This document shows positions 7,755 to 16,448 of a DNA stretch of 64,000 bases, piece after piece. How positions within the stretch are numbered: position 1 is the first letter of the stretch; every line of letters starts with the position of its first letter. The translations under genes and the position numbers were made by a program. Source of the DNA: Bacteroidales bacterium (GTDB lineage: Bacteria; Bacteroidota; Bacteroidia; Bacteroidales; UBA10428); NCBI GenBank assembly GCA_016934395.1, contig JAFGSZ010000013.1, forward strand, positions 124,001-188,000. Direction: 5' to 3'. Under the pieces are notes generated by a model, which saw only the letters and a list, made by a program, of their open reading frames with translations, was not told the DNA's origin and ran no database searches.

Positions 7755-8585
7755 ATGAAAAAGAAAATCGGGCTGTTTCTAATTCATGGCGCCGGAGACG
7801 AACGCTTCAGGGCGCAGGATAAATTCATTCAAAAACTCTTTAAGAAACTTGAAAAGTTAAAGATTGATTCAGGTTTAATTGCATGGCGAAATGCCAACTG
7901 GTATGCTCCAACCCAGAATGAACAGGTTGATCTGTATAACAGGTTTCTTTCATCGCACTATCCGGTAAAAGCAAAAAAACTCCGGCAATTTGTGTTATAC
8001 CTTATTAGCGATATGGTGGCTTATGTGAGTGAGCCGAATAAACCCAGTAAAAAATATGCGGAAACACACGCACTTATTCACAGAGATTTGGCATTATTAA
8101 AAGATGAGCTGGAAGAAAATGCACCACTGATTTTAATGGCCTCTTCACTGGGCACCACAATTATTTCCAACTATATTCAGGATATTCAAAATAAAGTTTG
8201 TCCGGAAATATGGTGTAAAAGCCCGTTTGAACGTTTTGAAACGCTTACGAATATTATAATGCTCGGCAATAATATTCCCATTTATGCGCCAGCTTACAAT
8301 CTCGATCAGTTGACTCCTTTTTTATTCCCGAATGAAAAATTATCAGAAACTTTTAAACCTGTTGCCAGCTGGTTAAATATTTATGATAAAAATGATCCGC
8401 TCGGATTTCCGTTAAAGCCGATCAATGTTTCATTTGAAGCTTCTGTGATCAAGGATATTGAAATGAATGTAGGCGGATTATTAACATCATGGAATATTGG
8501 ATCGCACATGGGATATTGGAAATCTAAAAAGGTAATTGAGCAGGTATCGGGAATAATACGCAACATTTACAAACTTGTTAAATAG
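7755..8585 (+). CDS. Putative alpha/beta hydrolase
   Basis: A 276-residue protein beginning KKIGLFLIHGAGDERF, the strand plus HG oxyanion loop of the alpha/beta-hydrolase fold. A nucleophile-elbow candidate reads A-S-S-L-G (129-133) with Ser131; the first Gly of the usual G-x-S-x-G is Ala. An Asp candidate (DKNDPLGFP) and a C-terminal His (GSHMGYW) could complete a triad. The spacing suits an esterase or lipase-like enzyme of unknown substrate. It ends 3 bp before pgeF, so the two are very probably co-transcribed. No signal peptide is seen, so it is likely cytoplasmic. Confidence 0.65.
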   Translation: MKKKIGLFLIHGAGDERFRAQDKFIQKLFKKLEKLKIDSGLIAWRNANWYAPTQNEQVDLYNRFLSSHYPVKAKKLRQFVLYLISDMVAYVSEPNKPSKKYAETHALIHRDLALLKDELEENAPLILMASSLGTTIISNYIQDIQNKVCPEIWCKSPFERFETLTNIIMLGNNIPIYAPAYNLDQLTPFLFPNEKLSETFKPVASWLNIYDKNDPLGFPLKPINVSFEASVIKDIEMNVGGLLTSWNIGSHMGYWKSKKVIEQVSGIIRNIYKLVK

Positions 8586-8588
8586 CTT

Positions 8589-9383
8589 ATGATTTGGGTA
8601 CTTGAAAATAATCTCTGTATATTTAAATTTAAAAAACTCACCGCTTTTAAATCGATTAATCATTGTGTAACCACAAAAATTGACGATCTGAATAATCAAT
8701 CATCTATGGGTTTTAACCTGGGGTACCTGCCGGGAGTAAATGTTGATTCAGTAGCAACAAACCGCAAAAAAGTTGCCAGCCTTTTAGGTGTTGATCCCGG
8801 AAGACTTATTTTTCCCAAACAATGCCATACCGGGAATGTAAAGGAAATAACGGAAAAAACATTAACCAGCGATCTGGAAAATACAGATGCAGTAATTACC
8901 AATAAACCGGGAACAGCCCTTGGAATATTAACAGCTGATTGCGTGCCCATCCTGTTGTTCGATCCGGTAAATAAAACAATAGCTGCTGTGCATGCCGGCT
9001 GGCGCGGTACGGTTAGTAAGATAGTTTTAAACACCCTCAGTACCATGACACAAAGATTTAAAACCTCCCCGGCAGATGTTATTGTGTGTTTGGGGCCTTC
9101 AATATCTCAGAAAAACTACCAGGTGGGTCCTGAAGTGCTTGAAAAATTCAGGGAATTGTTTAAAAACACAAGCCGGATTATTGCTCACGTTAATGATGAA
9201 GGACGGGGTAATCTTAATTTATGGGAAGCAAACATCCGTCAACTTGTTGAATATGGCGTTCAGAAACAAAATATTGAGTTAGCCGGCATCTGCACGTTTG
9301 AAAACACCAATAAATTTTATTCTGCACGGAAGGATACAATTCGTACAGGCAGATTTGGGAGTATAATTTCATTGATGCCCTGA
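8589..9383 (+). CDS. pgeF: Multicopper-oxidase-like purine nucleoside phosphorylase family protein (PgeF/YfiH)
   Basis: A 264-residue member of the YfiH / DUF152 family. Diagnostic motifs are TADCVPILLFDP and HAGWRGT in the middle, which carry the Cys and His zinc ligands, and FYSARKD with TGRFGS near the C-terminus. Homologues were called laccase-like, but they act on purine nucleosides or as editing enzymes that keep peptidoglycan composition correct. The gene begins 3 bp after the hydrolase stop codon and is probably translated from the same message. The ATG at 8589 (MIWVLENNL) is the natural start. Confidence 0.85.
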   Translation: MIWVLENNLCIFKFKKLTAFKSINHCVTTKIDDLNNQSSMGFNLGYLPGVNVDSVATNRKKVASLLGVDPGRLIFPKQCHTGNVKEITEKTLTSDLENTDAVITNKPGTALGILTADCVPILLFDPVNKTIAAVHAGWRGTVSKIVLNTLSTMTQRFKTSPADVIVCLGPSISQKNYQVGPEVLEKFRELFKNTSRIIAHVNDEGRGNLNLWEANIRQLVEYGVQKQNIELAGICTFENTNKFYSARKDTIRTGRFGSIISLMP

Positions 9384-9493
9384 TTTGATTATAAATGTTA
9401 CTGGCAAAAACAGCTTCCTGACGAAAAGAAAAGTATTCTGTGGGTATTTTTTATTATATTTCCCAAAAGTTTAACAAAATACTATTTTACTCC

Positions 9494-10813
9494 ATGAAAC
9501 CATTGCATATTGCTATTTTAGGTTGCGGGACCGTTGGCGGAGGAGTAGCCCGGATTCTCACAGAAATGCAGGAAGAATTATCTGCAAGGGCCTCTCGGCC
9601 CATTCTGTTAAAAGAAATTGTAGAACTAAATCCAACATATGCTTCCCAACGTTTTAACCTCCCAATTGAACTTTTTGCCGGAGGAGGAAAAGATTTAACA
9701 CCGGATGAAGCCAGTTCGTTTATTCAGAGATTAATCCATAGTAAAGATATTGACCTGATTGTTGAAACTATTGGGGGAACCAATGATTTTGTTTACAATC
9801 TTTCATTAGACATCTGTAAGGCAAAAAAGCACCTGGTATCAGCCAACAAATCCCTGTTGGCAGAGCGTGGGAAGAGTATTTTTGAAGCGGCAAAAAACAG
9901 CAACATTATGCTGGGTTTCGAAGCCGCGGTTTGCGGTGCAATTCCTATTGTAAAAACAATTAAAGAAAGTTTTACAGGCGATAGTATAATTTCTATTTCC
10001 GGGATCATGAACGGGACCAGTAATTATATTCTTTCGAAAATGAAAAGTGAAGGGGTGAGTTTTAAGGAAGCGTTAAAATCTGCCCAGAAAAATGGTTATG
10101 CCGAAGCTGATCCTACACTCGATATTAACGGTCATGATGCTGGTCACAAACTAATTATTTTAATGAAACTTGCTTTCGGCATCGATTTGGCAATAGATCA
10201 GCTTTCTGTTAAGGGTATTGAAAATATTGAAAAAGAAGAATTCGACTTTGCCAACGAAATCGGCAGTACCCTAAAGTTAATATGTTACGGTAAACAGATC
10301 GATGGCGAAGTATATGCTACTGTATGTCCGATGATGGTAAAAAATGACAATTTTCTTTCGGAAGTAAACGGGGCAACTAATGCTATCCGGATCGTGAATA
10401 AATATTCGGGGAAACATATCCTTGTAGGGACCGGCGCCGGTTCATATGAGACCGCCAGTTCCATTGTTGCCGATATTGTGTTTGCCGCAAGATATGCTGA
10501 CCAGGTAAATTATACACACGAAAAATCAAAACTTAAATTTATTGATGCCCGGCACTTTGTATTTCCGTATATCATTACCTTCAGAACCGGAGACACTCCC
10601 GGTACAACAGGTTTTATTACTACTGCAATCGGACAGCAAAAAATAAATATTGATACCGTGAGCCATAACCGGCATATTAAAAACAAAGCTACCTTTTCGG
10701 TGGTAACCATGCCCTGCACTATGAAACAGGTTGAAGATGCTATTGAGAAAATAAAACTAGAAAAGCCGGATATGCTGCTAAGTGAGCCCAAAATTATCCC
10801 TATTCTATATTAG
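9494..10813 (+). CDS. hom: Homoserine dehydrogenase with C-terminal ACT domain
   Basis: This enzyme makes homoserine from aspartate semialdehyde using NAD(P)H, leading to threonine and methionine. The start chosen is the ATG at 9494 (MKPLHIAILGCGTVGGGV), because the Rossmann motif GCGTVGGG should sit close to the N-terminus; an upstream in-frame ATG at 9440 would add 18 unrelated residues. Family motifs are visible: VSANKSLLAERG, GIMNGTSNYILSKM and YAEADPTLDINGHDAGHK with catalytic Asp/Lys residues. Residues about 355-439 form an ACT domain, usually for threonine feedback. Length 439 aa is normal for the unfused enzyme. No other threonine genes are adjacent. Confidence 0.93.
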   Translation: MKPLHIAILGCGTVGGGVARILTEMQEELSARASRPILLKEIVELNPTYASQRFNLPIELFAGGGKDLTPDEASSFIQRLIHSKDIDLIVETIGGTNDFVYNLSLDICKAKKHLVSANKSLLAERGKSIFEAAKNSNIMLGFEAAVCGAIPIVKTIKESFTGDSIISISGIMNGTSNYILSKMKSEGVSFKEALKSAQKNGYAEADPTLDINGHDAGHKLIILMKLAFGIDLAIDQLSVKGIENIEKEEFDFANEIGSTLKLICYGKQIDGEVYATVCPMMVKNDNFLSEVNGATNAIRIVNKYSGKHILVGTGAGSYETASSIVADIVFAARYADQVNYTHEKSKLKFIDARHFVFPYIITFRTGDTPGTTGFITTAIGQQKINIDTVSHNRHIKNKATFSVVTMPCTMKQVEDAIEKIKLEKPDMLLSEPKIIPILY

Positions 10814-10857
10814 AGTAATAAATAATATTTAACCACTATATAAAATCACTGGTTTTA

Positions 10858-10890
10858 ATTGTCTAAATATCAAAATAGTGCTTATTTTTG
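10858..10890 (+). promoter_or_regulatory. -33/-7 promoter of the C39-like gene
   Basis: ATTG (10858-10861; consensus TTTG), a 21-bp spacer, then TATTTTTG (10883-10890), a perfect TAnnTTTG. It lies 34 bp before the start codon at 10925. Confidence 0.5.
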
Positions 10891-10924
10891 AATAACAAAC
10901 GAAAATAAACCCTAAAACGGTTAT

Positions 10925-11794
10925 ATGAAATATTTGACATTATTTATTATAGTATTCTTTAACCTGAACAATGTTAGCGGAATACAATCTGCTAATGTGA
11001 AGAAGAAAAAATCGGAGGTAAGTATAGAGCTACCGGACTCCCTGATTATAGCAAAATTGGATTCTGCAATGTTTATATTTAAGCTCGATTCAATGGAACG
11101 CGAGTTCCAGATAATGTTGTATCTTTTTCAATTACAGGAAAATCAGGTTCGAGAAAAATACGAGAAAAGCAGGAGTATTATTATCATTCTGGGTGTTATT
11201 GTAATCATTTTATTATTTCTTTCCGTAAAGTCTGCATCCAAAAAATTTGTGCTTACAAAGTTCCCATATTACAGACAAAAAAAGGGAAATCAGCCTGGTA
11301 TTATTTGTTTACAAATGATGCATAAATATTATTACGGGAAAAAACTGTCGTATAAAAAACTTAAAAAAGCTTCTCCTCTTGAAGATAAAATGGATGTTAT
11401 GACCTTGAAGGACCTGGCTGTTACAGCCGGCAATCTTGGTTTTGATGTAAAAGTCTGCAAAACAGATATTAATAATTTCTCACAAGAACTTCAGATCCCG
11501 GTAATGGTTTATTTACCAAATCATATGGCGGTTTTATACTATTATAAGGACGAATTCTTTTATTTGGCCGATCCGTATTACGGATTTTTGAAGCTGAAAC
11601 TATTCTATTTTGCTACAGCCTGGCTCACAGAGAACAATAATAAAGGTATTGCCTTTCAACTTTATCCACTTAGAAAGGTTAAAAAATCTGTGCGGCGTAA
11701 ATTAGATCTGGAGAAATTTTCTAAACTAACTCCATTAAACGAGAAATATTGGGAAAATTATAGTTGTGAGATGAATCTTTCTAAACCGGAATAA
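10925..11794 (+). CDS. Membrane-anchored C39-peptidase-like protein lacking the catalytic Cys
   Basis: A 289-residue protein with a signal peptide (1-20), a short charged helical region (30-82), a transmembrane helix (84-102) and a C-terminal domain resembling the C39 leader-peptidase domain of bacteriocin exporters. C39 enzymes carry Gln, Cys, His and Asp. Here Gln118, His200 (LPNHMAVLYY) and Asp216 (LADPYYG) are kept. The nucleophile position is Pro124 (QPG instead of DCG), while the second family Cys is kept (Cys128, CLQMMHKYYYGK). The topology would place the domain in the cytoplasm. A leader-peptide binder rather than a protease is inferred, like the inactive C39-like domain of HlyB. No ABC exporter is adjacent. 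Confidence 0.6.
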   Translation: MKYLTLFIIVFFNLNNVSGIQSANVKKKKSEVSIELPDSLIIAKLDSAMFIFKLDSMEREFQIMLYLFQLQENQVREKYEKSRSIIIILGVIVIILLFLSVKSASKKFVLTKFPYYRQKKGNQPGIICLQMMHKYYYGKKLSYKKLKKASPLEDKMDVMTLKDLAVTAGNLGFDVKVCKTDINNFSQELQIPVMVYLPNHMAVLYYYKDEFFYLADPYYGFLKLKLFYFATAWLTENNNKGIAFQLYPLRKVKKSVRRKLDLEKFSKLTPLNEKYWENYSCEMNLSKPE

Positions 11795-11867
11795 ATACAG
11801 CATTCCATCTTAACCCGGATTTTAATATTTTTGCACCTTAACAGAAATGCTGTTATAATAATTTATA

Positions 11868-12020
11868 GTGAAAACACAAATTAACCTACACCGATATATT
11901 TCAGGGAAACCCAAAAAGAAAGTCTGGTTTCTTATAATCATCCTCATTATGATCTTGTTATTATTGTTTAATTTCAACAGCATCCTGAAGAATTTCCAAA
12001 ATATTTATCCCGGTGTATAG
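11868..12020 (+). CDS. Possible small single-span membrane protein (50 aa, GTG start)
   Basis: A GTG-initiated frame encodes 50 residues: a basic amphipathic start (KTQINLHRYISGKPKKK), a strong hydrophobic segment at about residues 19-35, and a short polar tail. The positive-inside pattern and an upstream -7-like box (TATTTTTG, 11826-11833) support expression. I see no homologue, and an open frame of this size could occur by chance. The rest of 11795-12069 holds no other recognisable gene. Confidence 0.4.
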   Translation: MKTQINLHRYISGKPKKKVWFLIIILIMILLLLFNFNSILKNFQNIYPGV

Positions 12021-12069
12021 CATATTTGAATTGTAATGCAGATACCCGGAAGCTACCAACTAAATCCAA

Positions 12070-13788
12070 TCAAACAAAAGACGGCTCAGTTAAACACTCA
12101 ATAGTATTATATACATAATGGGCTAAACGATCAGCCTGTGAATACATATCGCAATATATAATCCCTGCATTGTATTTGTATTTCCCTTTTTTAATATCCT
12201 TTAGATGATCTTTTTTAATTTGCTCTATTAAATTGTTGAGTTCCTTCTTGTTCTTTTGAATTATATCAATATTTAATTCAAAATTTTCATTCTTAATCCC
12301 TTCAGCCATATTCTCAATCAGGACATTCAGAAGCTCGAAAATATGATGAATATTAGTATTCATATCTTCTGTAAATACAATGTTAGAATCTCTTTGCCGG
12401 AATATTAAATCAGAAAAATTAAAACATGCATCATTAATACTCTCAATTTCATTTATCAGTCTTAACATGATATTTATATTTTCAGAAGTTGAATTACTTA
12501 AAACTCCTGTGGAAACTTTTGTCAAATAGGCCGCAATTTCTACTTCCATACGATCGGAAATTTCTTCATATTTCTTAATTTTCCGAATAAGCTTATCTGA
12601 TTTTTTCGTTTTTGTCTGATCAAATAATTCTTTTACCATATAAAACATCTTTACTGTACGTTCGGAATAATGTACAATTTCATTTTTTGCCTGTATCACA
12701 GAAAGTTCGTTCACCGATAATAACCCTGTATTGATATATTGCAATTTAAATTCTTCATCATCCTCATCGGTGCCTCGAACAAGGTATTTAACCATATGGG
12801 CAATCTGGGGCACAAAACCCACAAGCAGAATAGTATTGAGAAGATTAAATACTGTATGGAATACCGAAAGTGAGATTGGCAGCGCTTCGTATGTTTCTTT
12901 TGCTGACTGCCCGGTTATATAGTAAGCAGAAGCATGACCCAGCTTCACAAGAAACCAGTCGATAAATTTTAAGAAAGGATTAAAAACTATAAGTACAATC
13001 AATACACCAAAAACATTAAAGATCAGATGCGCCCTGGCAGCCTGTTTAGCTGTTTTATTGGCGACCAAAGCGGCAAGGTTTGCGGTAATGGTAGTTCCAA
13101 TATTTTGCCCCAGTACCATGGCTGCTGCCATCTCAAAATTTATCCATCCGTTAAAACACATAACCAGAGTAAGCGCCATTACTGCACTTGATGATTGAAT
13201 AATCATGGTAACAACCGTACCGATAATTAGAAAAATAATTACCGAGCCGAAACCTAAAGAGGCATATCGGGAGAAAAAAGTTAAAATTCCCGGATTAGTA
13301 TGTACATCAGGTACGGAATTTTTAAGAAATTCCAGGCCTATAAAAATCATGGCAAAACCCATAATAAATTCTCCCCAAAAAACCCGCTTGTTCACCTTTG
13401 AGAATATCAAAGGAAGTGCAAGGCCGATAAGAGGCAGGGCAAACAAATTTATATCTACTTTAAATCCAAGAATGGATATTAGCCATGCCGTAACAGTAGT
13501 ACCAATATTGGCACCCATAATTACTCCTATTGACTGAATAAGATTTAACAGCCCGGCATTTACAAAACTCACCACCATTACTGTAGTTGCAGAAGAGGAC
13601 TGTATGATGGCAGTAATTAACAACCCTGTAAGAACACCTCTAAACCTGTTTAATGTTAAGGCTTCCAGAATTGTTCGCATTTTATTACCGGCAACTTTCT
13701 GAAGGGATTCACTCATGATTTTCATTCCGAATAGAAAAAAACCAAGAGCACCCAGTAATTTTAATAAATCAAAAAAAGTATAATTCAT
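12070..13788 (-). CDS. Na+/phosphate cotransporter family protein with PhoU-like C-terminus
   Basis: A 572-residue protein. The membrane half (1-330) contains two inverted repeats, each with the signature QSSSA (IIQSSSATTVM and IIQSSSAVMAL) and GxNIGTT (GANIGTTVTAW and GQNIGTTITAN). These are the hallmarks of NptA/PitB-like Na+/Pi symporters. Residues about 350-560 are helical and match a PhoU-type regulatory domain, a common fusion in this family. It imports phosphate, or may export it under load, driven by sodium. Single gene on the minus strand, downstream of the MBL gene. Confidence 0.9.
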   Translation of the reverse strand: MNYTFFDLLKLLGALGFFLFGMKIMSESLQKVAGNKMRTILEALTLNRFRGVLTGLLITAIIQSSSATTVMVVSFVNAGLLNLIQSIGVIMGANIGTTVTAWLISILGFKVDINLFALPLIGLALPLIFSKVNKRVFWGEFIMGFAMIFIGLEFLKNSVPDVHTNPGILTFFSRYASLGFGSVIIFLIIGTVVTMIIQSSSAVMALTLVMCFNGWINFEMAAAMVLGQNIGTTITANLAALVANKTAKQAARAHLIFNVFGVLIVLIVFNPFLKFIDWFLVKLGHASAYYITGQSAKETYEALPISLSVFHTVFNLLNTILLVGFVPQIAHMVKYLVRGTDEDDEEFKLQYINTGLLSVNELSVIQAKNEIVHYSERTVKMFYMVKELFDQTKTKKSDKLIRKIKKYEEISDRMEVEIAAYLTKVSTGVLSNSTSENINIMLRLINEIESINDACFNFSDLIFRQRDSNIVFTEDMNTNIHHIFELLNVLIENMAEGIKNENFELNIDIIQKNKKELNNLIEQIKKDHLKDIKKGKYKYNAGIIYCDMYSQADRLAHYVYNTIECLTEPSFV

Positions 13789-13833
13789 AGAAAAGGCAGA
13801 TCAAAAAATAGTCAATATTAAGAAAGTATTAAA

Positions 13834-13857
13834 ACTAACAAAATCTCTTTAGTTAGT
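13834..13857 (-). terminator. Weak hairpin after the MBL gene
   Basis: ACTAAC and GTTAGT arms (13834-13839, 13852-13857) can pair on the minus strand and are followed by a short T-rich stretch. It lies between the stop of the MBL gene and the start of the Na/Pi cotransporter. The stem is short and imperfect. Confidence 0.35.
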
Positions 13858-13860
13858 AAT

Positions 13861-14577
13861 TTAATAATGCTGTTTTTTTGAATAATACTCATACTCATTT
13901 TGCAAAATATCCCGGGATATTTCAAAGCCATGGCCGGGAAGAAACAATCTGCAGCCGGTATATAGTAAATTTCCCCAGCTTTTTATAAGAGTGGGTACAT
14001 TATCGGCAAACGGCGGAAAGGCTGAATTTCTGAATATTCCGAAAGCAGCATCTCCCACCAGGGCAATTTCGTTATTCACAAGAATACTTATAGAGCCTTC
14101 GGAATGTCCCGGCGTTGGTAGTAATGTTATATCCGGACCGGATACATTCAGATTGTATTTGCTTTGAATTAACAAATCCGGTTCAACCGGAGAAAATGAA
14201 AATCGTTTTAAAAAAAACCGTGCACCCAGATAAACAATAAAATTACTGAAAACATTGGTCCCTTTTGGCAGCAAAGTTTTCCCTGAATTTAATAGTTTAT
14301 GTTCGGCTTTCCCTAGTATAACTTTGCAATTATAATATTTTTTGAGCGCTGCTGCATTGGCACAATGGTCGAAGTGTGAATGGGTAAGAACCAGAAATCT
14401 CAGCCCGTTTTTCTCAACTTCCAGTTTTTGTAGTTTTCTTATCAGTTTTTTGTATGAATTTTGTTTTCCGGTATCAATCAATATATTTCCGGCATCTGTA
14501 GTAATCAGGTAAACATTACTGCGGCCCTGCAATATTTTATAAATTAAATAACCATTTGATACGGTCCACTTTTTCAT
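13861..14577 (-). CDS. Metallo-beta-lactamase-fold hydrolase
   Basis: A 238-residue MBL-fold protein. The dinuclear metal motif HSHFDH (His66, His68, Asp70, His71) follows FLVLTH, and later ligands are PTPGHSEGS and LVGDAAFG, ending in FLPGHG. This set is typical of glyoxalase II / hydrolase-like members that act on thioesters, phosphodiesters or lactones. The substrate is unknown. It starts 14 bp after the cupin gene and is the last gene of an apparent M24 peptidase-cupin-MBL operon on the minus strand. Confidence 0.85.
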   Translation of the reverse strand: MKKWTVSNGYLIYKILQGRSNVYLITTDAGNILIDTGKQNSYKKLIRKLQKLEVEKNGLRFLVLTHSHFDHCANAAALKKYYNCKVILGKAEHKLLNSGKTLLPKGTNVFSNFIVYLGARFFLKRFSFSPVEPDLLIQSKYNLNVSGPDITLLPTPGHSEGSISILVNNEIALVGDAAFGIFRNSAFPPFADNVPTLIKSWGNLLYTGCRLFLPGHGFEISRDILQNEYEYYSKKQHY

Positions 14578-14591
14578 ATCAAATTAATTCA

Positions 14592-14927
14592 CTACTTCTT
14601 TTTTTGATACCTGCTTTTTTCATTAAAAAAATCGATAGCAAAGGTTTTTGTTTTAAATACTGCCGAATGCAATATACCCTCAGGAATAAAATACGAATCG
14701 CCTTTTTTATAGGTTTTTGTAACTCCGCCAATGGTAAGGTCCATTTCGCCATCAGCCACAATCCCCCATTGTGCTCCATGCTTGTGCTCAGCAACCTCAC
14801 CTATGGGTTCAATTTCAAGAAATACAATCTGGTGATTTTCATCTTGTGACAACCAGCCTTTGATTCCTTTAAATGGAATATCAGCCTCAGGCAGGCCGGT
14901 AATTATGTCGGGATATACATTTTTCAT
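14592..14927 (-). CDS. Cupin-domain protein
   Basis: A 111-residue single cupin. Motif 1 reads EVAEHKHGAQWGIVADGE, where the HxH pair and Glu/Gln positions bind a metal, and motif 2 is GDSYFIPEGILHSA. The beta-barrel pattern fills the whole length. Small cupins of this kind are often isomerases or sensors, and nothing here fixes the reaction. It sits between the M24 peptidase (40 bp upstream) and the MBL hydrolase (14 bp downstream), suggesting one transcript and a shared pathway (inference). Confidence 0.82.
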   Translation of the reverse strand: MKNVYPDIITGLPEADIPFKGIKGWLSQDENHQIVFLEIEPIGEVAEHKHGAQWGIVADGEMDLTIGGVTKTYKKGDSYFIPEGILHSAVFKTKTFAIDFFNEKSRYQKKK

Positions 14928-14967
14928 AGCTTCATATTTTAGAAATTCTATAAAGTATAAAAAAAAA

Positions 14968-16161
14968 CTAAAACACCGGCATTAATCCCGGGTGATCCCC
15001 GGTGATACATTTACCTCCTTCACGGGTAACAATAAATGTATTTTCAATGCCAACCATACCCACATTTTTTATTCCTTTTTTAGGTTCAATGGCAAATACC
15101 ATTCCTTCCTGCAATGGTTCATCAAAACCTTTAGCTATAACCGGCAGTTCATCAATTACAAGTCCAATACTGTGTCCAAGAAAACGCACCTGCCGGTTTC
15201 CAAAACCCATAAAATTTTTTGAAAATTCCGGGGTTAAATTTTCCATTATTAAATTATAAATTTCAGAAGGAATAGCGCCCGGTTTTAGCTGATCAGCAAT
15301 TTTATTTTGTATGGATACACATTTAAAATGTTCCTCTATAACGTTATCCGACAATGAACCATCAAAAATATAGGTCATTGTTTTATCGGTATGGTAACCG
15401 TTTACACCACAACCAATATCCACAAATACCAGGTCGCCTCTTTTAAGTTTGCGTTCCCTGCTGCCAATAAGCGGAACAGCTGGATTCATACCATAATTTC
15501 CACCCGGGCCATTAAATGATGTGGGGTAAATGGAGCTTTCCCCAAATCCTATTTGTCCCAGGATAGCCTCGGCGTTATTCATGCTGAACCGAACAACGCC
15601 ATGGTGCCCTTCCGCTATCATCACCGGAAACAATTCGCTTACAAATTCGGCTTCACTCATTCCTTCCCTCAATAATCTAGGTACCCGTTCTTCGAGAACC
15701 CGACGGTGAATATTCCCGGATTGTTCCATCAAAGATAACTCGTAAGCACTTTTTATCGATCGTATGGATGCAATCTGCAGATCAATAGGAATGAATTCTT
15801 TAAATGGAAAGTGTTTTTTAAACCGTGAAAATAAAGCAAGTGTAACATGCTCCGTTTCCATATAAACCGTTTCGGGAATATTTTTAAATCCTGCTGCTGC
15901 GTCTTTATAACTTTCCATGGGTTTAATAGCTGGAAATAATGATTCATCCATTGCCCTTTCGAAACTCCGGCGAACCCAGAATGCTGCTTCATCCTGGCGG
16001 GGAATAAGCAATACCCCGTCTTGCATGGTACCGGTAAAATAATACAGGTTGATATTATCAAAAATGGCGGCTAAATTCCATTTGGGAAAATCCTTATCCA
16101 TTTGCTTGCGGAAATGCTTCATGCGTCTTTCGAGTTCAGAAGCAGGGACCTTGTATTCCAT
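14968..16161 (-). CDS. M24-family (Xaa-Pro peptidase-like) metallopeptidase
   Basis: A 397-residue protein with the creatinase/prolidase layout: an N-terminal domain (1-150) and a pita-bread C-terminal domain. The metal ligands are visible in order: [13 protein letters not shown] (two Asp), [10 protein letters not shown] (His), EPKKG (Glu) and GIENTF (Glu). It probably cleaves an Xaa-Pro bond or a related amide in the cytoplasm. It is the first gene of the M24-cupin-MBL operon and has a recognisable promoter at 16192-16223. Members with altered N-terminal domains act on non-peptide substrates, so the specificity is open. Confidence 0.87.
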   Translation of the reverse strand: MEYKVPASELERRMKHFRKQMDKDFPKWNLAAIFDNINLYYFTGTMQDGVLLIPRQDEAAFWVRRSFERAMDESLFPAIKPMESYKDAAAGFKNIPETVYMETEHVTLALFSRFKKHFPFKEFIPIDLQIASIRSIKSAYELSLMEQSGNIHRRVLEERVPRLLREGMSEAEFVSELFPVMIAEGHHGVVRFSMNNAEAILGQIGFGESSIYPTSFNGPGGNYGMNPAVPLIGSRERKLKRGDLVFVDIGCGVNGYHTDKTMTYIFDGSLSDNVIEEHFKCVSIQNKIADQLKPGAIPSEIYNLIMENLTPEFSKNFMGFGNRQVRFLGHSIGLVIDELPVIAKGFDEPLQEGMVFAIEPKKGIKNVGMVGIENTFIVTREGGKCITGDHPGLMPVF

Positions 16162-16191
16162 ATCTTATTTTGAAATAATATTTTTTTGAGA

Positions 16192-16223
16192 CAAACATAA
16201 ACGATCAGTTGTTGAATTCCAAT
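16192..16223 (-). promoter_or_regulatory. -33/-7 promoter of the M24-cupin-MBL operon
   Basis: On the minus strand: ATTG (plus 16223-16220), a 20-bp spacer, then TATGTTTG (plus 16199-16192), a perfect TAnnTTTG. It ends 30 bp before the M24 start codon. Confidence 0.55.
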
Positions 16224-16263
16224 AAAACCTTTTAAAATATATTTCTAAAAAAATCCAAGTATT

Positions 16264-16392
16264 GTGAAATCTTTTTTATCCGTATTTAAAAGAACACTCC
16301 AGATTGATCATATTGTTCAGAAATTAAAATATAATCGGATGCTCGTAAGGAAGCTGGGAAAAGTGAAAAACCTGAATAAAATCATCTTGTAA
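16264..16392 (+). CDS. Possible 42-aa basic peptide
   Basis: A GTG-initiated frame in the 287-bp gap before gdhA encodes 42 residues rich in Lys, Leu and Val (VKSFLSVFKRTLQIDHIVQK and onward), with a predicted amphipathic helix. Nothing else supports it: no clear promoter and no known family. I list it as a low-confidence small gene. Confidence 0.22.
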   Translation: MKSFLSVFKRTLQIDHIVQKLKYNRMLVRKLGKVKNLNKIIL

Positions 16393-16448
16393 TTATTGGA
16401 ATTTTAGTTATTTAACCTGAAATTTAGGTAGATAATTAGAATATAACC

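Noticed and set aside
10831-10854. AACCA/TGGTT hairpin after hom
   Set aside because: Only 5 bp of stem and a large loop, with a weak T stretch.
11797-11853. ACAGCATT / AATGCTGT inverted repeat before the small membrane-protein frame
   Set aside because: 8-bp arms with a loop of about 40 bp, and nothing else that supports function.
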